Below, piece by piece: positions 47,741 through 57,763 of a DNA stretch of 64,000 nt. The notes beneath the pieces are model-generated. The model was not told the DNA's origin. It ran no database searches and saw nothing but the letters and a program-made list of their open reading frames with translations. The stretch is taken from assembly GCA_021442155.1 (NCBI GenBank), contig CM038214.1, positions 313,689,001 through 313,753,000 of the forward strand, read 5' to 3'. Position 1 is the stretch's first letter. Each line of letters opens with the position of its first letter. The DNA is from Cymbidium sinense (Eukaryota > Streptophyta > Magnoliopsida > Asparagales > Orchidaceae). A program made the translations under genes and the position numbers.

Positions 47741-50132
47741 AGTTTAATTATTTTAGGTTTATTTATTTTAGTTTATTTTTTAGGTTTAGCTTTATTTTTT
47801 AGTTTAGTTTTATTTTTATTTTATTTTTTAGGTTTAGGTTTTATTTTATATTTTTAGGTTTTTATTATATTTTCATAGGTTTAGGTTTTAGGTTATTATT
47901 TTAGGTTTATTTCTAGGTTTTATTATTTATTATAGGTTTAAGTTTATTTTTAGTTTATTTTATTTTATTTAGTGTTTAGGTTTAGGTTTAGGTTTAGTTT
48001 ATTTTAAGTTCAAGTTTATGTTTTATTTATTTTAGTTTAGTTTTTGGTTTATTTTGTTTTTATATTTGGTTTAGGTTTTTTTATCTTAGGGTTTAGGTTT
48101 TATTATTTATTTATTTTTAGGTTTAAATTTTCATTTAGTTTTTATTTTATTTTATTTTAGGTTTATTTTATTTTTATTTTAGGTTTAGTTTTATTTTATG
48201 TAGGTTTTATTTTTTAGTTTAGTTTAGATTTTTTATTTATTTTTGTTTTAGTTTAGTTTTTATTTTTTATTTTATTTTTTTTTAGGTTTAGGTTTAGGTT
48301 TTAGTTTAGTTTTTTATTTTATTTTATTTTTTATTATATTTTTGTTTAAGTTTATTTATTAATTTTATTTTTAGGTTTTATTTTGTTTGGGTTTAGGTTT
48401 TTAGCTTTTTAGGGTTTAGGGTTTAGGATTAGCTAAGGATTTAGGGTTTAGCATTTGGGGTTAAGGATTTAGGGTTTAGGGTTTAGGGTTTAGGGTTTAG
48501 GGTTTAGGGTTTAAGGTTTTAGGGTTTAGGGTTTAGCGTTTAAGGTTTTTAGGGTTACGTGCTTAGAGTTTTATGGTTTAGGGTTTTAGGATTTTGTGTT
48601 TAGGGTTATGGTATAAGGTTTAGGGTTTAGGGTTTAGCGTTTAGGCTTTAAAGTTTAAGATTTTAGGATTTAAGGGGTTTAGGGTTAGCTTAAGGATTAG
48701 GGTTTAGCGTTTAGCCTTTAGGGTTTATGGTTTTTAAGGTTTATGGTTTATGGTTGGTTTAAGGTTTAGGGTTTAGAGTTTTAGGGTTTAGGTTTTAAGG
48801 TTTGGGGTTTAGGTTTTGGGGTTTAGGGTTTAGGGTTAGTTTTAGGGTTTAGGGTTTAGGATTTAGGGTTTAGGGTTTTGATTTTGGGTTTTGGGTTAGT
48901 TTTAGGGTTAGGGTTTAGGATTTAGGGTTTAGGGTTAGGGTTTTTTTTAAAAAAAAAAAATTAAGTAAACCAGTAGGTTTAAGTTTATTTAGTTTATTTT
49001 TTTAATTTAGTTTATTTTATTTTTTATTTAGGTTTATTTTTTATTTTATTTAGTTTAGTTTATTTATTTTAGGTTTACTTATTTTAGTTTTGGTTTTTTA
49101 TTTCAGTTTATTTTTTAGGTTTAGGTTTAGCTTTATGTTTATTTTTAAGTTTAGTTTTAATTTTATTTTTTTTTTAGGTTTTATGTTTTATTTTTTATTT
49201 TTAGGTTTAGGTTTTTATTTTATTATTTTAGGTTTAGGTTTTAGGTTTTCATTTTAGATTTATTTTAAGGTTTTATTTTTTTATTTATTTTATTTTATTT
49301 TGGTTAGGATTTAGGCTTAGTTTATTTAGGTTTAGGTTTAGGTTTTATTTATTTTAGTTTAGTTTATTTTACTTTAGGTTTAGGTTTATTTTATTTGTTT
49401 ATTTTAGGTTTAGGTTTATTTTTTTACTTTAGGGTTTAGCCTTTATTTTTATTTGTTTTTAGGTTTTATTTTTTGGTTTCTTTTTTAGGTTTAGGTTTTT
49501 ATTTAGTTTTTATTTTATTTTATTTTAAGTTTATTTTATTTTTATATTACATTTAGTTTTTATTTTATTTAGGTTTTATATTTTTAGGTTTATTTTATTT
49601 TTTTAGTTTAGTTTAGGTTTTTATTTATTTTATTTTAGTTTAGTTCTTATTTTTTATTTTTATGTTTAGGTTTAGGTTTAGGTTTCTATTTTATTTTACT
49701 TTTTTATTTTATTTTACTTTTTTATTTTATTTAGGATTAGGTTTATTTATTTATTTTATCTTTTGCTTTTATTTAGTTTAGGTTTAGGATTTCAGGTTTT
49801 TAGGGTTTAGGGTTTAGTGTTTTGGGTTTGAGGTTTAGGGTTTAGAGTTTATGGTTGTAGGTTTTAGGGTTTAGGATTTAAGGTTTAGGGTTTTAAGGTT
49901 TAGGGCTTAGGGTTTAAGGTTTAGGGTTTAGGGTTTTATTGTTTTGGGTTTAGGGTTGTAGGTTTAGCATTTATGGTTTAGGGTTTAGGGTTAGTTTTAG
50001 GATTTAGAGTTAGGGTTTTTTTATTTCAAATTAAGTAAATTGGTAGGTTTAGGTTTATTTAGTTTATTTTTTATTTATTTTAGTTTATTTTATTTTATTT
50101 TTTATGTATATTTTTTTATTTAGTTTAGTTTA
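47741..50132 (+). repeat. Telomere-like array with cassettes between RTE d and e
   Basis: The RTE-d cassette ends about 48,410. A long TTTAGGG block (48,411-48,945) includes a run of six perfect heptamers at 48,468-48,509. A full cassette lies at 48,955-49,800, another TTTAGGG block at 49,801-50,020, and a cassette start at 50,030 leads into RTE e. Confidence 0.8.
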
Positions 50133-50783
50133 TTTATGGAGTTTTTTAGTTATATACAATAGTTGATGTTATGTCATTAGGTGAATAAATTAAAAGTGTA
50201 TTGAATTTGCTCTATTATTTAAAATGATTGTGAAATAGATGGAGATGTTATTAGTAGAATTCAAGTTGGATGGTTGAGGTGGAGGAATGCATCCGGCCTA
50301 TTGTGTGATAGAAAAATACTGCTTAAACTTAAGGGAAAATTTTATAAGGTGGTGGTAAGACCTGCAATGATTTATGATGCAGAATGTTGGCTAATAAAAG
50401 AGAAGCAAGAGACTAAGTTAAGTGTTGCAGAGATGAGGATGCTCAGGTGTATGAGTGACTTTACTCTTAGAGATAAAATGAGAAATGTGTTTATTCAGGA
50501 CAAAAGTTGGATTAGCTCCAGTGGCAGATAAAATTAGAGAGAGTGACCTTAGATGGTTTGGCCACATAAAGCGTGTGCATCCCAATGACCATGTTAGGAG
50601 AGTAGATGCATTAGATTTGCCTTAGGTTAAGAAAGGTAGAGGTAGACCTAAAAAGACATGGTTAAGATGTATAAGAAATGACCTTAGTATACTTGAATAG
50701 AATGAGAATTTGACGCATAATAGAACATAATGGAGATGAAGAATTCATGTTAAACAGGGGTAATATTTGTTGTTGTTGTTGTT
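50133..50783 (+). pseudogene. RTE-type LINE reverse transcriptase tail, copy e
   Basis: The same tail is present with a deleted beginning (50,140-50,215). The frame 50,274-50,531 has [20 protein letters not shown] and [14 protein letters not shown]. After a frame shift [20 protein letters not shown] and KKGRGRPKKTWLRCI follow, interrupted by a stop. It ends near 50,760 with a shortened VANPT region and (TTG)5 at 50,768-50,782. It is dead, and its position relative to GR-RBP copy 9 matches that of copy c to GR-RBP copy 4. Confidence 0.84.
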
Positions 50784-51723
50784 TAGTTTATTTATTTTAG
50801 GTTAATTTTTTTTTTTTTGTTAGGTTTTTGTAGTTTGTTTTTTAGGTTTAGGTTTAGGTTTAGGTCTATTTTTTTAGTTTAGTTTTATTTTTATTTTATT
50901 TTTTAAGTTTAGGTTTTATTTTTTATTTTTATGTTTAGGTTTAGGCTTTTATTCTATTTTTTTAGGTTTAGGTTTTAGGTTTTTATTTTAGGTTTATTTA
51001 TAGGTTTTTTTTTACTTTAGGTTTAGGTTTATTTTGACCTTATATTATTTTATTTAGGGTTTATGTTTAGGTTTAGGTTTAGGTTTTATTTATTTTAGTT
51101 TAGGTTTAGGTTTATTTTAGGTTTAAGTTTTTCTTTCAAGTTTAGGGTTTAAGTTTTATTGTTTATTTGTTTTTAGGTTAATTTTTAGGTTTAGGTTTTT
51201 ATTTATTTTATTTTATTTTATTTTAAGTTTGTTTAAATTTTATTTTATGATTAGATTTTATTTTATTTACATTTTTTATTTTTTTAGTTTAGTTTAGGTT
51301 TTTATTTTGTATTTTTAGTTTTGTTTATATTTTTTTATTTAATTTTCCTCTTAGGTTTAGGTTTAAGTTTAGGTTTTAGTTTAGCTTTTTATATTATTTT
51401 ATTTTTTAATTTTATTTTGGTTTAGGTTTTTTAATTTATTTTATTTTTTAGGTTTTATTTAGTTTAGGTTTAGGTTTTTATCTTTTTAAGGTTTAGGGTT
51501 TAGGGTTTAGGGTTTTGGGTTAGTTAAGGGTTTAGGGTTTAAGGTTAATTGAGGGTTTAGGGTTTGGGGTTTGGGATTTATGGTTTATGGTTTAGGGTTT
51601 AAGGTTTTAGTGTTTATGGTTTAGGGTTTAGGGTTTAGGGTTTTTAGGGATTAGGGTTTAGGGTTGATGGTTTAGGTTTTAGGTCTAGGGTTCAGGTTTT
51701 AGTTTATGGTTTAGGATTTTTGG
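50784..51723 (+). repeat. T-rich cassette and TTTAGGG block
   Basis: The cassette resumes after the TTG run to about 51,487. TTTAGGG variants, including GGTTAATTGAGGG and GGTTTGGGG as at 9,600 and 11,890, run to 51,723. Confidence 0.8.
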
Positions 51724-52143
51724 TTTTTTTTAACAGAGAACAAATTCAAATTCAATAATTCTTCTTTTTAATTTCATCAACCAAGTAACACACCAAGTTT
51801 TCTAAGACATAAAGCAGATAGATAAAAATGAGCATAGAGCAAATAAAAGCCCACATCTAGAATCATCTCTATAAAGACATAGTTTCCATAAGATCATATC
51901 ATTCATTCTTTGGTTTCTGGTTCTCCTGAACCTCCGCCTCTTAAGTAGTAGATCCACCATCATATCATGATCTCTCCCTCACCACCACGGTTGTAACCTC
52001 AGTTGTTCTCCACATCCATAACCACCACTCGACCACTCCATATTCACCTCTAGATCCCCCACCACCACTGCGATAACTACCGACTCTTCCTTCGCCTCCA
52101 CCTGGTTGACGGTGATGTTCCTGCCGTCGAGGTTCTCCCCATT
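51724..52143 (-). pseudogene. GR-RBP 3' fragment, copy 9 (many small deletions)
   Basis: The start is well preserved on the minus strand (NGENLDGRNITVNQ from 52,143). Numerous one- to twenty-base deletions then shift the frame, so the Gly-rich tail is broken. The 3' UTR is also shortened and abuts T9 at 51,724-51,732. The 420 bp compare with about 480 in copies 1-3. Confidence 0.76.
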
Positions 52144-54203
52144 CTTAGGGTTTAGGTTTAGGTTTAGTTTTATTATGTTTTAGAGTTTAGGTTTATTTTT
52201 TAATTTATTTAGTTACTTTAGGTTTAGGTTTAGGGTTCGGGGTTTAGTGTTTAGGATATAGGGTTTAGGGTGTAGGTTTAGGGTTTAGGGTTTAGGGTTT
52301 AGGGTTTAGGGTTTTAGGGTTTTTGATTTTAGGGTTTAAGGTTCAAGATTAGGGTTTAAGGTTTAGGGTTTAGGGTTTTTTAGGATTTAGGGTATAGGGT
52401 TTAGCATTGTAGATTTAGGGCATTTTTAGGGTCTAGGGTTTTTTTCAAAATTAAGTAAACTGGTAGGTTTAGGTTTATTTAGTTTATTTTTTATTTTTTT
52501 TGTTTATTTTATTTTTTATTCTAATTTAGGTTTATATTTTTTAATTTAGTTTAGTTTATTTATTTTAGGTTAATTTATTTTAGTTTTGGTTTTTTATTTT
52601 AGTTTATCTTTTAGGTTTAGGTTTATTTTTTAGTTAAGTTTTATTTTTATTTTTTATTTTTATATTTAAGTTTTGGTTTTTATTTTATTTTTTTAGGTTT
52701 AGGTTTTATATTATTTTTAGGTTTATTTTTAGCTTTCTTTTAGTTTAGGCTTAGGTTTATTTTAGTTTAGTTTATTTTATTTAGTTTAGGGTTGACGGTT
52801 TAGGGTTTGGGGTTTAGTGTTTAGGGTTGTAGGTTTAAGGGTTTAGGGTTTAGGGTTTAGGGTTTTTGGGTTTAGGGTTTAGTGTTTAGGGTTTAGGGTT
52901 TAGGGTTTAGGGTTTTAGGGTTTAAGGTTTAGGGTTTAGGGTTCATGGTTTAGAGTTTAGGGTTTTAGGGTTTAGGGTTTAGGGTTTAGAGTGTAGGGTT
53001 GTAGGTTTAGGGTTTAGGGTTTTTTTTTAAAGTAAGTAAACCGGTAGGTTCAAGTTTATTTTGTTTATTTTTTATTTATTTGATTTGATTTGAATTTTTA
53101 TTTTTATTTAAGGTTATTTTTTATTTTTATTTAGTTTAGTTTATTTTTTTAGTTTAGGTTTTTTATTTTAGTTTATTTTATAGGTTTAGGTTTATTTTTT
53201 AGTTGAGTTTTAATTTTATTTTATTTCTTAGGTTTACATTTTATTTTTAATTTTTAGGTTTAGGTTTAGGTTTTTATGTTATTTTTTTTAGATTTAGGTT
53301 TTAAGTTTTTATTTTAGGTTTATTTTTAGGTTTTATTTTTTAGTGTAGGTTTAGGTCTATTTTTAGTTTGTTTTATTTTGTCTAGTTTATGTTAAGTTTA
53401 TTTTAAGTTTAGGTTTGGTTTTATTTATTTTAGTTTAGGTTTATGTTTATTTTATTTTGTTAATTTTATTTTTATTTTAGGTTTAAGTATTTTTTTTAAG
53501 TTTAGAGTTTAGGTTTTTTATTATTTATTTTTAGGTTTTATTTTAAAGTTTATTTTTTAGGTTTAGGTTTTCATTTAGTTTTTATTTTATTTTACTTTAG
53601 GTTTATTTTATTTTTATGTTATGTTTAGTTTTTATTTGATTAAGGTTTTTTATTCTTTGGTTTATTATTATTTTTAGTTTAGTTTAGGTTTTTATTTATT
53701 TTATTTTAGTTTATTTTTATTTTTCTTTTATTTTATTTTTAGGTTTAGGTTTAGGTTTTAGTTTAGGCTTTTATTTTAGTTTATTTTTTAAAAATTTTTT
53801 TATTTAGGTTTAAGTTTTTCATTTATTTGATTTTAAGGTTTTTCTTAGTTTAGGTTTAGGTTCTTAGGTTTTTAAGGTTTATGGTTTAGGGTTTAAGGAT
53901 TAGTGTTTTAGGATTTAGGGTTTTGGGTTTTGGGTTTTGGGTTTACTGATTAGGATTTAGGGTTTAGGGTTTGTAGGGTTTAGGACTTAGGGTTTAGGGT
54001 TTTGGGCTTAGCATTAACTTAGGGTTTAGGGTTTAGGGTTTAGAGCTTAGGGTTTAGTGTTTAGGGTTTTTAGGGTTCAGGGTTAGTTTATGGTTTAGGG
54101 CTTTGGGTTTAATGTTAGGGTTTAGGGTTTGGGTTTTAGGGTTTACAGTTAGTGTTTAGGGTTTAGGGTTCAAGTTTTAATTTAGGGTTTAGGGTTTTTG
54201 GTA
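52144..54203 (+). repeat. Telomere-like array with two cassettes
   Basis: TTTAGGG blocks flank a short cassette (52,445-52,790) and a full cassette (53,025-53,875). The order and junction words (GGGTTGACGGTTTAGGG after the short form) parallel 12,886-14,330. 53,876-54,203 is TTTAGGG variants. Confidence 0.8.
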
Positions 54204-54240
54204 TTTTTTTAACAGAGAACAAATTTAAATTCAAATTCAC
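54204..54240 (-). pseudogene. GR-RBP copy 10, only the 3' UTR end
   Basis: About 37 bases (T7, AACAGAGAACAAATTTAAATTC) match the 3' UTR end of the other GR-RBP copies. At 54,240 the sequence jumps directly to cassette-type DNA. The coding part is gone. Confidence 0.7.
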
Positions 54241-57200
54241 TTAATGTTTTATTTATTTTAGTTTATTTTATTTTTTATTTTAATTTATTTTAATTTATTA
54301 TTTTTATTTAATTTAGTTTATTTATTTTACGTTTATTTATTTTAGTTTAGGTTTATTTATTTTAGTTTATTTTTTAGGTTTAGGTTTAGGTTTTTTTTAT
54401 TTTAGTTTTACTTTTATTTTATTTTTTAAGTTTAGGTTTTATTTTTTATTTTTAGGTTTAGCTGTAGGTTTTGAGGTTGTAGGTTTAGGGTTTAGGGTTA
54501 GTTTTAGGGTTTAGGATTTAGGTTTTAGGGTTTAGGGTTTAGGGTTTAGGGTTTAGAGTTTTTTTTTTAAATTAAGTAAACTGGTGGGTTTAGGAATATT
54601 AAGTTTATTTTTTATTTATTTTAATTTTTTTATTTTTTTAGTTTTATTTAGTTTAGTTTATTTATTTTGGGTTTATTTATTTTAGTTTAGGTTCTTTATT
54701 TTAGTATTTTTATTTAGGTTTAGGCTTATGTTTATTTTTAAGTTTGGTTTTATTTTTCTTTTATTTTTTTGGTTTAGGTTTTATTTTTTATTTTAAATTT
54801 TAGGTTTACATTTTTATTTTATTTTCTTAGGTTTAGGTTTTAGGTTTTCATTTTTGTTTTTATTTTTAGGTTTAATTTTTTAGTTTAGGTTTAAGTTTAT
54901 TTTAAATTTATTTTATTTTATTCAGATTAGGGTTTAGGTTTAGGTTTTATTTATTTTAGATTAGTTTATTTTGAGGTTTAGATTTACTTTTTAGTTTAGG
55001 GTATAGTTTTTATTTTTTATTTATTTTTAGGATTTATTTTTAAGTTTATTTTTTAGGTTTAGGTTATTATTTAGTTTTTATTTATTTTGTATTAGGTTTA
55101 TTTTATTTTATATTATTTTTATTTTATGTTTAGTTTTTATTTTATTTCAGTTTTTTATTCTTATCTTCATTTTTGTTTTTAATTTAGTATAGGTTTTTAT
55201 TTTATTTTATTTTAATTTTTTACTTATTTATTTTATTTTATTTTTCGGTTTAGCTTTTACTTCTATTTATTTATTTATTTCATTTAGGTTTTAAGGATTT
55301 TTATTTATTTTATTTTTACATTTTATTTAGTTTAGCTTTAGGTTTTTAGGTTTTTAGGATTTAGGGTTTAGGGTTTAGGGTTTTTGGGTTTAGGATTTAG
55401 GCTTAGTGTTTATGGTTTAGGGTTTAGGGTTTAGGGTATTTAATGGTCTAGGGTTTAGGGTTTAGGGTTTAGGGTTCAGGGTTATCCTAGGGTTTAGGGT
55501 TAGTTTAGGGTTTAGTCTTTGAGCTTTAGGGTTTAGGGTTTTTAGGGTTTAGGGTTAGTTTAAGGTTTAGGGTTTAGGATTTTAGGGTTCAGGGTTTAGG
55601 GTTTAGTATTTAGGCTTTAGAGTTTTTAGGCTTTATGGTTTAGGAGTTCTGATTAGCTTAGTGTTCTGATTTGTTTAGTGTTTAGGTTTAAGTTTAGGTT
55701 TAGTTTTAGGTTTAAGTTTTAAGTTTAGGTTTATTTAGGTTTAGGGTTTAGGGTTAGTTATAGTTTAGGTTTAAGTTGAGTTTATAGTTAGGTTTATAGT
55801 TTATGATTCAAGTTTATAGTTAGACATAGTTCCAGTTTTAGGGTTTAGGTTTTAGGTTATTTAGGGTTTAGGGTTTTAACGTTTAAGTTTAGGGTTTAAT
55901 CTTAATAGTTTAAGTTTTGAGTTTAGGTTTAGAGTTTGGGTTTTAGGTTTAGGGATTACAATTTTAGAGTTTATAGTTTTAGGTTTAAGGTTTAGGTTTA
56001 GGAGTTTAGTTTTAGGGTTTAGGGTTTAAGGTATAGGGTTAGGTTTAAGTTTAGGTTTGATTTAGGTTTAAGAGTTTAGTTTAGGGTTTAGGTTTTAGGT
56101 TTTTTAAGTTAGGATTTTAAGGTTTTTTTAGGTTTAGGGTTTGGGTTTAGAGTTTAGGATTTTTTAGGTTTAGTTTAGGTTTTTTTTGGGGTTTAGGGCT
56201 TAGGGTTTAGGGTAGTAGGTTTAGGGTTTAGAGTTTAGGGTTTAGGGTTATTTTTAGGGTTTAGGGTTTAGGGTTAGATTTTTTTTTTAAATTAAGTAAA
56301 CTGGTACGTTTAGGTTTATTTGGTTTATTTTTTATTTAGTTTATTTTATTTTATTTTTTATTTTGATTTAGGTTTATTTTATTTATTTATTTTAGGTTCA
56401 TTTATTTTAGTTTCTATTTTTATTTTAATTTATTTTTTTAGTTTATGTTTAGGTTTATTTTTAGCATTATTTTATTTTTATTTTATTTTTTAGGTTTAGG
56501 TTTTATTTATTATTTGTAGCTTTCCATTTAGTTTTTATTTTATTTTTTTAGGTTTATGTTTGGGTTTTTTATTTCAAGTTTATTTTTAGGTTTTATTTTT
56601 TTTGTTTAAGTTTAAGTTTTTTTTAGTTTATGTTATTTTATTTAATTTAGGTTCAAGTTTAGTTTATTTTAGGTTTAGGTTTAGCTTTTATTTATTTTAG
56701 TTTAGTTTATTTTAATTTAGTTTTAGGTTTATTTTATTTTTATTTTATTTTAGGTTTTCTTTAGTTTAGGGTTTATGTTTTATTTATTATTTATTTTAGG
56801 GTTTATTTTTTGGTTTAATCTTTAGGTTTTAGTTTTTATTTAGTTTTTATATAGTTTTATTTTAGGTTTATTTTATTTTTATTTTAAGTTGAAATTTTCT
56901 TTTATTTAGGTTTTTTATTATTTAGTTTAGTTTCAGTTTTTATTTATTTTATTTTAGTTTAGTTATTATTTTTTATTTTATTTTCTTTTTTAGGTTCAGG
57001 TTTAGGTTTAGGTTTTAGTTTATGCTTATTTATTTATTTTATTTTTATGTTTCATCTAGTTTATGTTTAGGCTTTTAGCTTTTTAGGGTTTAGGGTTTAT
57101 GGTTTTTCTTTTGGTTTAGGGTTTAGGGTTTAGGGTTTAGGATTTAGGTTTTAGGGTTTAGGGTTTAGGGTTTAGGGTTTAGGGTTTAGGCTTTAGGGTT

Positions 57201-57294
57201 TAGGGTTTGTGGTTTTAGGGTTTAGGGTTTAGGGTTTAAGGTTTAGGTTTTAGGTTTAGGGTTCATGTTTTAGTTTAGTGTTTATGGTTTATGG
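54241..57294 (+). repeat. Telomere-like array with cassettes and a scrambled block
   Basis: A partial cassette (54,241-54,475) is followed by TTTAGGG, a full cassette (54,560-55,355), a long TTTAGGG block (55,356-55,640), a scrambled stretch of TTTAGG/TTTAAG words (55,641-56,200) and a cassette (56,282-57,085). A TTTAGGG block with 5-6 near-perfect heptamers about 57,155-57,190 ends it. No gene. Confidence 0.78.
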
Positions 57295-57763
57295 TTTTTT
57301 TAACACGGAATAAATTTACATTCAACATTTCTTCTTTTTGATTTCATCAACCAAGTAACACACTAAGTTATCTAAGACACAAGCGATGACATAGATTAAA
57401 AATGGGCATGCATAGAGAAAATAAAAAACCCTAGATAACTAGAATCGTCTCTACTATAAAGAGACAATTTCATGACCAGTAGATCAGATAGGGCCATTCT
57501 TCGGTTTCTCTAGTTCCCATCACCACAGCAGTAGCGGGATCCACCATTAGATCCAGTCTCCCTCCACCACCACGGATATAACCTCCGTCGCACCTCATGC
57601 CTCCATAACCACCACTGCACCGACCACCCCCTCCATATCCACCAGCACCTCCAATTCCCTCACCACCATTGTGATAACAACCGCCTCCGCCTTCGCCTCC
57701 ACCACCAAAACTAGACTAAGCTTAGTTGATGATAATATTTTGTCCATCAAGGTTCTACCCATT
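57295..57763 (-). pseudogene. GR-RBP 3' fragment, copy 11
   Basis: It starts at 57,763 as NG, a TAG, then NLDGQNI and two further stops before the Gly-rich part. The centre GGAGGYGGGGRCSGGYGG is well kept. A deletion near 57,520-57,560 shifts the last part so the NWRN tail is lost in frame. The 3' UTR reaches T7 at 57,295-57,301. Confidence 0.76.
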
